A stretch of DNA of 64,000 nt from Chitinophagales bacterium (GCA_017303475.1 JAFLBO010000001.1:496001-560000), one strand, 5' to 3'. Counted from the first letter of the stretch, positions 16,816-25,579 are shown. Translations and numbers: made by a program. The notes: generated from the sequence alone by a model not told the origin.

Positions 16816-18375
16816 TTATTTGATTTTAACGGGTTGAAATTGTCCGGCCTTCAGGCCATAACGTTGAAATTGTCGGGCATAATTATCTGCAGCCCTGTCT
16901 GCAGCTGATGCATTGGCATAAAACGGCCCGATCCAAACCATCCAGTTCTTTTTACCGGCAAAAGCGCAGGATTCGCTGGCAGAAAAACAGCTGATACCGC
17001 TCCTGTTTTGAATATCTTTTACACGGGCCTGGGCAGCTTCCCGGGTAGTGTAGGTATTATCAAATACCACCCATCCGCTGTTCTTCTTTAACATTGTGCA
17101 TGGATCTGCCTGAGCAACCGACTTGGAAGCAGGTTTTGTTGCTTTAACCTTGGGCTTTGGTGGCGGCGCCGGCTCTTCCTCCGTATCGTCGCCGGAAAGA
17201 AAAACCGTATTTTCTTCGTCTTCGAAGGACTGGTTCTTACCCACCGGGAATTGTTTGGGCACACCGGTTGGAATACCATCTGAAGGGATAATTTCACCAT
17301 CTATTTGTGGTCCGTACAGGTCTTCCGGATTCTTGCCATTTTTAGTCCGGAGTTGTAACTCCTTTAAATCCACTACTTTATCTTCACTAAAAGTCATCAC
17401 CTTATAAAACAGCGGAGCAATGAGCAGTATGGCCAAAGACGCAATCCACTTTTGAACGGATTGGCCGGTCATGAATCGTGCGTAGGAACCATCTTTGGGC
17501 GGATGAATATCCGGTAAAGCCTTGCGCAGGCCTTTTTTCAATGGATCAAGGGCCAGGTAATGAAAAGATCGGTAGGCTTTATTTAAATAGGCAGTTACGG
17601 CATCCGGCGTTTTGGGTCGGTGCGATACCATTGTTCCTACATTCTGGGAAAAAGACTGATACCAGTCTGCACGGGTAATCCACTGGGTCATTTTCCGGTC
17701 TTTTCCAAAAATACCCAGCCTGGAGGGATCTATCACTTTTCTGACAGGGCCTTCGAGCGGTACTATAGCCAGGCCAATACCGTTATATACGCATTGATTG
17801 CGCAATTCCAACAGGTAAGGATCGCTGGGCGCAGGAAAGACATCAGCAGCTATAGCAACCCACTGCTCATCAGCAAAATATTGACGGAACTGTTGAATGG
17901 CATAGATATAACGGTATTTCCGCCAACTTCTCATAGTAAAATACCAGCAAAAGAAGCCAATCAAGGCTACTCCGGTCAGTAGTCCTACATTTCCCACTGC
18001 TTTTAACTCAACTAGCCAAAGCAGGTCGGTTTCATACAGCCAGGCATATGCCAACGCTGCACAAACCAGCGCAAAAGCTGCGCAATCCCACAAAAAATAA
18101 TGGGAATTCAGCCTGAATTTCACCTCATCTGCTTTGTCGCGAGAGGTGGCTTCATAGGTACACACAAAAGGAGAACCATCAGATTTCCTAAAGGTGATTT
18201 TGCCATCGGCAACCCATCCTTCTTTGGACACATTATCCAGTTCTACCGTCACCGTATTGGACATAGGTTCGTACCGATTTTTGTAAAAATCGCGCAAAAA
18301 CGGCACAAATCGTCGTTTTACCTCATCTTCTGAAAGACTGTGATCAGCAGGAATGTGACGGGAAGTATCAGACAT
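16816..18375 (-). CDS. Membrane protein with C-terminal SPOR-like domain
   Basis: A 519-residue protein. A cytoplasmic N-terminal domain (1-90) is followed by two helices (95-113, 127-147), a long middle domain (150-305), a third helix (309-327), an acidic then Pro/Lys-rich linker (395-420) and a Cys-containing SPOR-like domain (426-516: GWVVFDNTYTTREAAQARVKDIQ... NWMVWIGPFYANASAADRAADNY). SPOR domains bind denuded peptidoglycan at division sites; the third helix would place this one in the periplasm. The four Cys in the domain (two pairs) could form disulfides. No known protein with this exact order comes to mind. Confidence 0.75.
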   Translation of the reverse strand: MSDTSRHIPADHSLSEDEVKRRFVPFLRDFYKNRYEPMSNTVTVELDNVSKEGWVADGKITFRKSDGSPFVCTYEATSRDKADEVKFRLNSHYFLWDCAAFALVCAALAYAWLYETDLLWLVELKAVGNVGLLTGVALIGFFCWYFTMRSWRKYRYIYAIQQFRQYFADEQWVAIAADVFPAPSDPYLLELRNQCVYNGIGLAIVPLEGPVRKVIDPSRLGIFGKDRKMTQWITRADWYQSFSQNVGTMVSHRPKTPDAVTAYLNKAYRSFHYLALDPLKKGLRKALPDIHPPKDGSYARFMTGQSVQKWIASLAILLIAPLFYKVMTFSEDKVVDLKELQLRTKNGKNPEDLYGPQIDGEIIPSDGIPTGVPKQFPVGKNQSFEDEENTVFLSGDDTEEEPAPPPKPKVKATKPASKSVAQADPCTMLKKNSGWVVFDNTYTTREAAQARVKDIQNRSGISCFSASESCAFAGKKNWMVWIGPFYANASAADRAADNYARQFQRYGLKAGQFQPVKIK

Positions 18376-18442
18376 GCAAATGGAAACAATGCAGGGTAAA
18401 GGTAAGGCAATTTGTACCAGTTATCCATGCCCTGCACTGCCT

Positions 18443-19417
18443 TTAACCCCAGGTAATGACCGTCCCGGCATATGCCAAACCACCCCCAAAGCCAATAATC
18501 ATGATTTTATCGCCCTTTTTTACCTTGCCTTTCACAACGCCCTGATAAAGTGCAAGCGGAATACTGGCGCTGGAAGTATTGCCAAAATCAACGATACTTT
18601 CAAGGGTTTTATCTAATGGAAAACCTGTTTCGTTGCAAATGGCTTCTATAATGCGCAGGTTTGCGCTGTGGGGTACAAACCAATCAATCTCATCCATGGT
18701 TAAGCCATTTTTAGCCGCCAGTATAGGCATTTGTTCTGCCACTTTGGTTACGGCCCACTTGAACACTTTCCTACCGTTTTGCACAATAGTATGGTTCATT
18801 TTAAGCGGTTGACCGTCGATTTCTGTAGTAAATCCGGAGAGATATAAATCCGGACCGCCCTCGCCACTGGCGCCGGTGATGCATTCTCCTACATTACCGG
18901 TTTCGTCAGCTTCAACCAACACTACGCCGGCTGCATCGCCGAACAACATGCAGGAAGTTCGGTCTGTAAAATCAGTGATTTTGGAAAGTGTTTCTGCCCC
19001 GAACACGAGAATTTTTCGGTGGGTTCCGGCAGAAATCAGACCTTTGGCCAGCACAATGGCATAGGAGAATCCTGCACAGGCTGCATAAACATCCAATGCT
19101 CCGGCTTGAGGCAGTGACAACTTATATTGTAAACGGCAGGCCACACTGGGCATGGGCTGATCAGGCGTAACGGTAGATACCAAAATCATATCTACACCAT
19201 TCAGATTGACCTCCGGATAAGTTGCCTGAAGATTTTGGATGGCCTTTACACAAAGATCGCTGGTAAACTCGTCGGACTCAGTGTGATACCTTGTTTTGAT
19301 ACCAGTTCTGGAAACAATCCACTCGTCGGTAGTTTCCAAAAAGGATTCAAAATATGCGTTGGTGATTTGTTTTTGAGGAACTGCCATACCAATGGCTGTC
19401 AAACGGGCATTTGCCAT
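18443..19417 (-). CDS. fabH: 3-oxoacyl-ACP synthase III (FabH type)
   Basis: A 324-residue thiolase-fold synthase that condenses acyl-CoA with malonyl-ACP to start fatty-acid chains. The Cys-His-Asn triad is visible: Cys114 (YAACAGFSYA), His250 (PHSANLRI) and Asn280 (DFGNTSSAS). TDEWIVSRTGI and the final GFGGGLAYAG loop also fit. No plsX, rpmF or acpP is next to it, so it may be a second FabH copy. The leader is about 150 bases long, with the promoter next to the anmK start region. Confidence 0.95.
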   Translation of the reverse strand: MANARLTAIGMAVPQKQITNAYFESFLETTDEWIVSRTGIKTRYHTESDEFTSDLCVKAIQNLQATYPEVNLNGVDMILVSTVTPDQPMPSVACRLQYKLSLPQAGALDVYAACAGFSYAIVLAKGLISAGTHRKILVFGAETLSKITDFTDRTSCMLFGDAAGVVLVEADETGNVGECITGASGEGGPDLYLSGFTTEIDGQPLKMNHTIVQNGRKVFKWAVTKVAEQMPILAAKNGLTMDEIDWFVPHSANLRIIEAICNETGFPLDKTLESIVDFGNTSSASIPLALYQGVVKGKVKKGDKIMIIGFGGGLAYAGTVITWG

Positions 19418-19567
19418 AACGGGTTAATTGCTTAATTGGCACATTTGCTGTTAAAACAAAGTTGCCAGGATAATGAAAGCATATTTGGACAATCCTGCAA
19501 AGCACACAAAAAAAGCACCCGAAATGCATTGCCAGAAAAAACACCAAATACCAATTTTGTTCGGGGG

Positions 19568-19576
19568 CAAAATTAT
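19568..19576 (-). promoter_or_regulatory. -7 element (TAATTTTGC) for fabH
   Basis: Minus-strand TAATTTTGCCCCC with GTTG as -33 about 20 bases upstream. It leaves a leader of about 145 bases (19418-19567) holding no gene; no riboswitch fold was recognised in it. Confidence 0.6.
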
Positions 19577-19676
19577 TGATTGCAGCCTCCTTTCAACTTT
19601 TTCTTAAAACGTTTTTAAAAATAAGAATTTAAGCACCATAAATGCAGCGTTATCGGCATTTTATATTTTGAAAATC

Positions 19677-20876
19677 GTGAAAAACCACATTTTACAACTA
19701 AATCAAATAGCGAAAAAACGCGAACGGATTATTCTGGGACTCATGTCTGGCACATCACTGGATGGCCTGGACCTGGCACTCTGCGCTTTTTCAGGATCTG
19801 GCGCCAAAACCAGAGTACGTGTATTAGCATTCGACACAATTCCTTACGAGGAAGATTTCAGGCGAGAAATCCGGAAGGTTTTTGCCAGAAAAGAGATTGA
19901 TTTTCAACATCTTGTGTTGCTCAATGTTGTTATTGCCCAACAGCATGGCAAGTTGGTCAATCAGTTTTTAAATCAAAGAAACATACCTGCTTCTGAAGTA
20001 GATTTATTGGCATCTCACGGCCAAACCGTGTACCATGCCCCCAGGGTATTCCACGGATTAGCTGAATATCCTAATGCCACGCTGCAAATAGGCGATGGCG
20101 ATCATCTCGCCCGGATAACCGGGATGATTACCATATCAGATTTCCGCCAAAAGCATGTGGCTGCAGGTGGCGAAGGCGCTCCACTCGCCTTGTATGGCGA
20201 CTACTTTCTTTTTTCAAAAAAAGGCGAAAATCGGTTTTTATTGAATATAGGAGGCATTGCCAATTTTACCTATTTACCTGATAATCAGGATCCTACGAAA
20301 GCGTTTGCTACTGATACCGGACCAGGCAACACCTTGCTTGACAACTATACCCGTGAAACCTTTGGATTGCCGTTTGATGAAGATGCCCGGCTGGCTCAAA
20401 ATGGCGTAGTTGAGGAAGCCTTGTTGGCCAGGTTTATGACAGAACCATTTTTTCAAAAACCGCTTCCTAAAACCATTGGTCCGGAATTATTTTCCCTGGA
20501 TTGGTTGAAAAAAAACCTTTCAGATTACCCAAAAGGCAATCCGAATCCATACAACGTACTGGCTACACTCAGTTACCTCACCGCCAGTACCGTAGCAGAG
20601 GCTATTGGCAGGGTAGGGATTGATAACAGCGCTAAAAAGGGTGTGTATGTGAGTGGAGGAGGCGCGCACAACCCTTTGATATTGAAACACTTAAAGCAGC
20701 TATTGCCCCATTTTCCAATTGAGTCAATGGAAGTGCTCGGACTTTCCGGCGATGCCAAAGAAGCCGTACTTTTTGCTGCTTTGGCCAACGAAACCATTGC
20801 CGGCAGGGTAGGAGAGGGGCAGTATTTGGGAGGTATACCCCTGGTAGGGATGGGTAAAATATCACTGCCCGGATAA
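19677..20876 (+). CDS. anmK: Anhydro-N-acetylmuramic acid kinase AnmK
   Basis: Phosphorylates and opens 1,6-anhydroMurNAc during peptidoglycan recycling to give MurNAc-6-P. The 399-residue ASKHA kinase shows LGLMSGTSLDGLDLA (phosphate 1), LASHGQTVYHAP, LNIGGIANFTYL, ATDTGPGN and VYVSGGGAHNPLI. No ATG lies before MSGTSLDG; GTG 19677 is chosen because the TTG at 19668 lies within a TATATTTTG promoter-like word. The 3' end overlaps the end of kdsB by 15 bases (convergent). Confidence 0.93.
   Translation: MKNHILQLNQIAKKRERIILGLMSGTSLDGLDLALCAFSGSGAKTRVRVLAFDTIPYEEDFRREIRKVFARKEIDFQHLVLLNVVIAQQHGKLVNQFLNQRNIPASEVDLLASHGQTVYHAPRVFHGLAEYPNATLQIGDGDHLARITGMITISDFRQKHVAAGGEGAPLALYGDYFLFSKKGENRFLLNIGGIANFTYLPDNQDPTKAFATDTGPGNTLLDNYTRETFGLPFDEDARLAQNGVVEEALLARFMTEPFFQKPLPKTIGPELFSLDWLKKNLSDYPKGNPNPYNVLATLSYLTASTVAEAIGRVGIDNSAKKGVYVSGGGAHNPLILKHLKQLLPHFPIESMEVLGLSGDAKEAVLFAALANETIAGRVGEGQYLGGIPLVGMGKISLPG
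20611..20618 (+). other. KOPS-like octamer GGGTAGGG pointing right, towards dif
   Basis: Exact GGGNAGGG within anmK. A seven-of-eight match in the same polarity (GGGTAGGA, 20806) follows 195 bases later. Confidence 0.6.
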
Positions 20877-21605
20877 GTAAGCTTCAGCCTGGGCCAAATC
20901 TTCAGGCGTATCAATGCCGATGGTTTCCAGCTGCGTTACTCCAACCGCTATACGATAACCATGTTCCAACCACCTCAGCTGCTCCAGCGATTCAGATTTC
21001 TCCAGTGGAGTAGGGGAGAGGCCGGTAATTTCCATCAGGGTGCCGCGGCGGAAAGCATACAGTCCGATATGCTTGTAAAAAGTCTGCTGATCAAACCATT
21101 GAGATTCTTCCACGTTCCTGACAAAAGGAATAGGATGACGGCTGAAGTAAATAGCGCCTGCCTTTTCTGAAAATACAGCTTTAACCACATTGGAATTAAA
21201 CAAATGCTCGGGATGTTCCAGTTTTTTCACCAGCGTAGCAATGGTTGCTATCGGATGATTTGACAACGTATCTGCAAGTAAATCAATTTGTTGCGGCGAA
21301 ATAAACGGCTCATCTCCCTGTACATTGAGGATAATTTCGGCATCTGGATAAGGCAGTGCAGCTTCAGAGCACCGATCTGTACCACTGTGGTGATCGGGTT
21401 TAGTCATCACCACCGGAGCGCCGAAAGACTTTGCATGCTCGAAAATACGTTCATCATCTGTGGCAATGACCGCTACATCCACGCGGGCAGATTGTGAAAC
21501 TTGTTCAAATACCCGTTGGATCATGGTTTTTCCAGCTATTTTGGCAAGCGGTTTGCCCGGGAAACGGGTAGAGGCCCACCGGGCAGGAATAATGGCAAGA
21601 ATCAT
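20862..21605 (-). CDS. kdsB: 3-deoxy-manno-octulosonate cytidylyltransferase KdsB
   Basis: Activates KDO with CTP for lipopolysaccharide inner core synthesis. The 247-residue protein opens MILAIIPARWASTRFPGKPLAKIAGKTMI, the nucleotidyl-transfer loop. ATDDERIF, the MTKPDHHSGTDRC motif, ILNVQGDEPFI and HIGLYAFRRGTL follow in order. ATG 21605 was chosen over an ATG-less extension to 21665. Convergent with anmK, divergent from the LysM gene. Confidence 0.96.
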   Translation of the reverse strand: MILAIIPARWASTRFPGKPLAKIAGKTMIQRVFEQVSQSARVDVAVIATDDERIFEHAKSFGAPVVMTKPDHHSGTDRCSEAALPYPDAEIILNVQGDEPFISPQQIDLLADTLSNHPIATIATLVKKLEHPEHLFNSNVVKAVFSEKAGAIYFSRHPIPFVRNVEESQWFDQQTFYKHIGLYAFRRGTLMEITGLSPTPLEKSESLEQLRWLEHGYRIAVGVTQLETIGIDTPEDLAQAEAYLSGQ

Positions 21606-21608
21606 ATT

Positions 21609-21644
21609 TTTGTAGGTAAGAGTGGGTGAGAAGCGTATTTTTGC
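21609..21644 (+). promoter_or_regulatory. Promoter of the LysM/RlpA-like gene
   Basis: -33 TTTG (21609-21612) and -7 TATTTTTGC (21636-21644) with a 23-base spacer. Leader of about 25 bases to ATG 21674. Confidence 0.6.
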
Positions 21645-21673
21645 CGCGGATTTCCCCTTGGCCAATTTTTATT

Positions 21674-22519
21674 ATGAGAAAAACGAGTCTTAGTTTCTTC
21701 ATTTGGTTGCTGATCTCCTGGGTTGTAGGCGCGCAAAACGATCAGCCAACGCCTTTGTTAGGTCCGAAGGATTCTCTGTTGCTTTCAGTAGAAGGAGGCA
21801 AAAAGTTCATTCACCACCCAATAAAGGCAAAACAAACCCTGTTTTCCATTTCCCGGTACTACCAAATCGGATTGGAGGAATTGTTTGACAATAACCCATC
21901 CTTTCGGAATGACCCGACCCTGAAAGCAGGAACAAGAATCAAAATTCCGGTTCCAAACAAAGCCATTAAGCGGTACAAAAGTAGCAGCTTCGTAGCTTCT
22001 AAAAATACCCCGATTTATTATGTTGTTCAACCGGGCGACAATCTGTTTCAAATATCCAAACGATATTTTGAAATGCCGGTTGACAGTGTTTTAAAACGTA
22101 ATAAACTGAAATCCAACAGTTTAAAGCCTGGTCAACGACTCCTGATGGGATGGATGGGGATAGAAGGTATTCATGCAGACTGGCGAAGCGCCCAGACCTC
22201 GCCGGAGTCTGAAGCCTTGAAAGGGCATTACCAGGAAGAAAAGAAAAACCGAAAAGAAATCAGCGGACAAGGCGTTTGTTTCTGGCCTAAGGATAGCAAG
22301 GAGAAAGGCTCCTTGTACGCCCTACACCGCGAAGCCTCCATGGGCACCATTATCCAGGTAAACAATCCAATGAACAATCGCATCGTGTATGCCAAGGTCA
22401 TTGGGCGCATTCCTTCCGGATATGAGCGCAATGTTGAGGTGGTACTTTCTCCAGAGGCTGCCCTGAAACTGGGCGCCCGTGATCCACGTTTTTTTGTCAA
22501 AACTAAATACTTAAAATAG
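21674..22519 (+). CDS. Secreted LysM protein with RlpA-like double-psi beta-barrel
   Basis: A 281-residue exported protein. ATG 21674 opens a signal peptide (MRKTSLSFFIWLLISWVVGAQ). Two LysM peptidoglycan-binding repeats follow: about 42-87 (HPIKAKQTLFSISRYYQIGLEEL) and 113-157 (YYVVQPGDNLFQISKRYF). After a charged linker, residues 200-281 look like an RlpA-type DPBB barrel (YALHREASMGTIIQVNNPMNNR, VYAKVIGRIP). This architecture suggests a wall-binding periplasmic protein or lytic transglycosylase; the catalytic Asp of RlpA cannot be placed with confidence. Confidence 0.85.
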   Translation: MRKTSLSFFIWLLISWVVGAQNDQPTPLLGPKDSLLLSVEGGKKFIHHPIKAKQTLFSISRYYQIGLEELFDNNPSFRNDPTLKAGTRIKIPVPNKAIKRYKSSSFVASKNTPIYYVVQPGDNLFQISKRYFEMPVDSVLKRNKLKSNSLKPGQRLLMGWMGIEGIHADWRSAQTSPESEALKGHYQEEKKNRKEISGQGVCFWPKDSKEKGSLYALHREASMGTIIQVNNPMNNRIVYAKVIGRIPSGYERNVEVVLSPEAALKLGARDPRFFVKTKYLK

Positions 22520-22547
22520 CAGACGTCGCGTCTCAAAATTTTGTTGC

Positions 22548-23381
22548 ATGAACAAAGCATTTCTCTTCGCTAATCTCCTGATAATCACCCTGTTCGCTTG
22601 TAAACAGGATAAGGGTACCGATCCTAACGCTCCAAGCCATATTCAGGCAGGTGAAAAGGCCAGTCCGAATGTGCTGGCGGGTCACTGGATTGCGCTCGAC
22701 TTTTGCGCTTTCGCCAATCAGTATGGATCCGTTTTGCAGGCTATGAACAATGCGCACAAACCTTACGCGTATGCCCTGACGTTCATTCCCAATAAACCAG
22801 ACAGCGTAATTTGCTACAATGGCGCTGAAACCTGGACACTGCCGGTAAAAATAAATGCCGACACCATCACGGTAATGGGTGCGCGCCCGGGTAAAAATCT
22901 TTTCCTTATTTACCACTCAGAAGGGGAGAAAGACATTACGATGATTGATCCTACGATGGAGAAGGTTCAGATAGACAAGTTCATCAAATCCAAGGCTACA
23001 GTGCAGGATGGCTTCTCTGCTTTTAATACCGCTTTGAACCACCACGTGTTTAATGGTGTTTTTACTCCGATTGGCAAAGGCAATCCTACCACCGACAAGG
23101 TAATGTTCCTGCCTACTGGCGAATTGCAGGGCGTAAAAGGCTTCGACCGCTTCGAGATTTGCTCTGACGGTGATTGTTTCCTGGCTGGTCAGGATATCGA
23201 TGTGGTAAGCTTTTACGACTCCAGAAACGAACAAAACAGCACCAAATTCTACGGATATCGGTACAATGGTCAGAATGATACTTTGACCATTTACAACCTG
23301 ACAGATACCAATCCGAACGAAAAAGGAATGCATAAAGTGGCTGCACAGGCGTACAAATTTGCCAGAAAACGCGGCCAATAA
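22548..23381 (+). CDS. Lipoprotein of unknown function, two-part layout
   Basis: A 277-residue lipoprotein (MNKAFLFANLLIITLFAC, lipobox Cys18). The mature part seems to hold two related beta-rich halves, one from LAGHWIALDFC and one from NHHVFNGVFTPI, each with a strand on a predicted value and a later DTxTxx segment (NADTITVMG, QNDTLTIYN). The layout resembles the lipoprotein at 51718-52521, which starts similarly and has matching DTLRIWD. No known domain can be named. It lies 28 bases after the LysM gene, possibly in one transcript. Confidence 0.75.
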   Translation: MNKAFLFANLLIITLFACKQDKGTDPNAPSHIQAGEKASPNVLAGHWIALDFCAFANQYGSVLQAMNNAHKPYAYALTFIPNKPDSVICYNGAETWTLPVKINADTITVMGARPGKNLFLIYHSEGEKDITMIDPTMEKVQIDKFIKSKATVQDGFSAFNTALNHHVFNGVFTPIGKGNPTTDKVMFLPTGELQGVKGFDRFEICSDGDCFLAGQDIDVVSFYDSRNEQNSTKFYGYRYNGQNDTLTIYNLTDTNPNEKGMHKVAAQAYKFARKRGQ

Positions 23382-23414
23382 GACAAATTGGTTTAAAAAA
23401 AACAATAACAAAAC

Positions 23415-23455
23415 ACGGGTGGGGTAGGAGAGGCCCCCTTTCCAGCCCCACCCGT
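23415..23455 (+). terminator. GC-rich hairpin between the lipoprotein gene and ribH
   Basis: A 10-bp stem ACGGGTGGGG (23415-23424) with CCCCACCCGT (23446-23455). No T-tract follows (AAAAACTGCT), so it could be a 3' stabiliser of the lipoprotein mRNA or part of the ribH leader. A KOPS-like GGGTAGGA overlaps it at 23422. Confidence 0.4.
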
Positions 23456-23469
23456 AAAAACTGCTAAAA

Positions 23470-23991
23470 ATGGCTTCTGCACTGCAAAATCTCTCTATTT
23501 ACGACGAAAATAATGTGCCAAATGCATCAGAAATGACCTTTGGCGTGGTGGTGGCCGACTGGAATGCGCATATAACACATGCCTTGTACCAGGGCTGCGT
23601 AGAGACCTTGCTGAAGCACGGAGCGCTGGAAGAAAACATTTTTACGGTGCAGGTGCCAGGCTCGTTTGAGCTTACTGCTGGCGCAAGAATTTTGTATGGT
23701 CAGCATCCTGTTGACGCGGTTATTTGTCTGGGCTGCGTGATCAAGGGAGAAACCAATCACGATGAGTATATTAACCAGGCTGTTGCTCACGGGCTGACCA
23801 ATTTAGGACTGACCACCGGAAGGCCGCATATTTTTGGTTTAGTGACGGTAAATAATGAGCAACAGGCCCTTGACCGTGCTGGTGGTGTACACGGCAATAA
23901 AGGCGTGGAAGCGGCTGTTACGGCCATTAGAATGGTTTCTTTAAAGAAAACGCCGGCTGTGGGAAAATCAAAAAGAACCATTGGGTTCTGA
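23470..23991 (+). CDS. ribH: 6,7-dimethyl-8-ribityllumazine synthase
   Basis: Condenses 5-amino-6-ribitylaminouracil with dihydroxybutanone phosphate in riboflavin synthesis; lumazine synthases form cages of 60 or smaller rings. VVADWNAHITHALYQG, the QVPGSFELTAGAR substrate loop, CLGCVIKGETNHDEYI with His97 and VNNEQQALDRAGG are all present. The 173 residues include a basic tail (GKSKRTIGF). The other riboflavin genes are not adjacent; a diverged GTP-cyclohydrolase-II-like gene lies 32 kb away. It is the last gene before dif. Confidence 0.96.
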   Translation: MASALQNLSIYDENNVPNASEMTFGVVVADWNAHITHALYQGCVETLLKHGALEENIFTVQVPGSFELTAGARILYGQHPVDAVICLGCVIKGETNHDEYINQAVAHGLTNLGLTTGRPHIFGLVTVNNEQQALDRAGGVHGNKGVEAAVTAIRMVSLKKTPAVGKSKRTIGF

Positions 23992-24006
23992 TTTTTCGTC
24001 AAATTG

Positions 24007-24034
24007 TTTTTCCATAATTTATATTATGTTAAAT
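24007..24034 (+). other. dif: dif site (XerCD chromosome dimer resolution site)
   Basis: A 28-bp site: XerC arm TTTTTCCATAA (24007-24017), central six bases TTTATA (24018-24023), XerD arm TTATGTTAAAT (24024-24034). From CATAAT onward it equals the E. coli dif at 21 of 22 bases, and the XerD arm is identical. It lies in the 169-base gap between ribH and the arginine decarboxylase gene and at the point where the GGGNAGGG octamers change strand. This marks the replication terminus. Confidence 0.85.
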
Positions 24035-24110
24035 AGAGTGAAAAAACAAGCCCTAAAAACCCTCATTTCGCCATCTGCAAAAAAAACAAGCCCCGGCCCG
24101 TGTAAAGCAC

Positions 24111-24118
24111 TACATTTG
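24111..24118 (+). promoter_or_regulatory. -7 element (TACATTTG) for the arginine decarboxylase gene
   Basis: TACATTTG matches TAnnTTTG; no clear -33 TTTG. Leader of about 40 bases to ATG 24161. Confidence 0.55.
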
Positions 24119-24160
24119 TGCCATCAGTAACCAAATCCTTTGCATCCCGACTGTTTTTCA

Positions 24161-25561
24161 ATGAAAAACACTTACCACGACCTCGTAGCGCAGACATTCG
24201 ATTTTCCTCAAGATGGTTTCAGCCTGAAAAACAACCGACTGTTGTTCAATGAGATTGATGTATACGAACTCATAAAGAAATACGGTACACCACTCAAACT
24301 GACCTATCTGCCTAAAATCGGCGAAAAAATCCAAACGGCCAGAAAATTATTCCGGGATGCCATCCAGCGGCATAATTACAACGGGAAGTACATCTACTGC
24401 TATTGTACCAAAAGTTCGCATTTCTCCTTCATCCTCAATGAAGTTCTCGAGAATGGCACACAGCTCGAAACTTCCTCCGCATTTGATATTGACCTGATCT
24501 GGCGACTCTACAAGCAAGGAAAAATTAACAAAGGCACCACCATTGTTAATAATGGCTACAAACCCCGACCTTACGTTGAGCGGATCGTAAGCCTGATCAA
24601 TGAAGGCTTTACCAACGTAACGCCAGTGCTCGACAATGCTCAGGAACTGGAAATGTTCGATAGCCTGCTAAGTAAAGGTACGCAAAGTATTGGCCTGCGT
24701 ATGGCTACTGAGGAAGAGCCAAATTTTGAATTTTACACCTCCAGACTAGGGATTCGTCAGAGTGAAATTCTGGCGTTTTACAAGGAAAAACTGGCTCAAA
24801 ACCCCAAATTTGAGCTCAAAATGCTGCACTTTTTTGTCGATATTGGCATTAAAGACACTTTGTACTATTGGAGCGAACTTAAAAAAGGCATTAAAACCTA
24901 CTGCCAGCTGAAAAAGCTCTGCCCTACCCTCTCCTGCCTGAATATCGGCGGAGGTATGCCAATTCGCAATTCTTTGGGTTTTGAGTACGATTATCCGTAT
25001 ATGGTAAACGAAATTGTTCGTTTAATCAAGGAAGCCTGCGACAGTGAAGGCGTGCCAGAGCCGGATATTTACTCCGAATTTGGTAAATTTACTGTGGGAG
25101 AAAGCGGCGCTACCATTTTCTCCGTCATTGGTAAAAAGCAACAAAACGATTCCGAGGAGTGGTATATGCTTGATAACTCCCTCATCAATACCCTACCCGA
25201 CTCCTGGGGTATTAAAGAACGATTCATCCTGTTGCCGGTCAACCACTGGGAAAAAGAGTATCAACGAGTTAACATTGGTGGTATCAGCTGCGACAATGCC
25301 GATTATTACAACTCTGAAGCGCACATCAACCAGGTGTACCTACCCAGCTATGATGATCAAAAAGAGGAGCCACTATATCTCGGATTTTTCCATACTGGCG
25401 CTTATCAGGAATCGCTCAGTGGTTATGGCGGCCTGAAACACTGTTTGCTTCCAGCTCCTAAACACGTATTAATTGACCGGAATTATTATGGTGAATTTGT
25501 GGATTGGGAAGTGTTTAAAGAGCAGGATTCAGATTCTATGTTGAAGATCCTGGGGTATTAG
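24161..25561 (+). CDS. speA: Biosynthetic arginine decarboxylase, short Bacteroidota type
   Basis: PLP enzyme that converts arginine to agmatine for polyamine synthesis. The 466 residues match the compact form typical of Bacteroidota. The PLP Lys is likely Lys84 in YCYCTKSSHFSF; LETSSAFDID, IVNNGYKP and the glycine loop LNIGGGMP follow, with the ISCDNADYYN Cys motif near residue 370 and GAYQESLSGYGG near the end, all in fold-type III order. ATG 24161 (MKNTYHDLVAQTFDFP) is the start by family comparison; a TTG at 24140 is in frame upstream. Confidence 0.93.
   Translation: MKNTYHDLVAQTFDFPQDGFSLKNNRLLFNEIDVYELIKKYGTPLKLTYLPKIGEKIQTARKLFRDAIQRHNYNGKYIYCYCTKSSHFSFILNEVLENGTQLETSSAFDIDLIWRLYKQGKINKGTTIVNNGYKPRPYVERIVSLINEGFTNVTPVLDNAQELEMFDSLLSKGTQSIGLRMATEEEPNFEFYTSRLGIRQSEILAFYKEKLAQNPKFELKMLHFFVDIGIKDTLYYWSELKKGIKTYCQLKKLCPTLSCLNIGGGMPIRNSLGFEYDYPYMVNEIVRLIKEACDSEGVPEPDIYSEFGKFTVGESGATIFSVIGKKQQNDSEEWYMLDNSLINTLPDSWGIKERFILLPVNHWEKEYQRVNIGGISCDNADYYNSEAHINQVYLPSYDDQKEEPLYLGFFHTGAYQESLSGYGGLKHCLLPAPKHVLIDRNYYGEFVDWEVFKEQDSDSMLKILGY
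24922..24929 (-). other. KOPS-like octamer GGGTAGGG on the minus strand, pointing left towards dif
   Basis: CCCTACCC on plus, inside the arginine decarboxylase gene: the first full octamer right of dif and already on the opposite strand. Confidence 0.6.
25191..25198 (-). other. KOPS-like octamer GGGTAGGG on the minus strand, pointing left towards dif
   Basis: CCCTACCC on plus. A seven-base match in the same polarity (CCTACCC) follows at 25339. Confidence 0.6.
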
Positions 25562-25568
25562 CGCTCTC

Positions 25569-25576
25569 CCCTACCC
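25569..25576 (-). other. KOPS-like octamer GGGTAGGG on the minus strand, pointing left towards dif
   Basis: CCCTACCC on plus, intergenic, eight bases past the arginine decarboxylase stop. Confidence 0.6.
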
Positions 25577-25579
25577 TTT

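Noticed and set aside
23415..23469. FMN riboswitch before ribH
   Set aside because: The conserved RFN sequence blocks are absent; only one GC-rich hairpin is visible.
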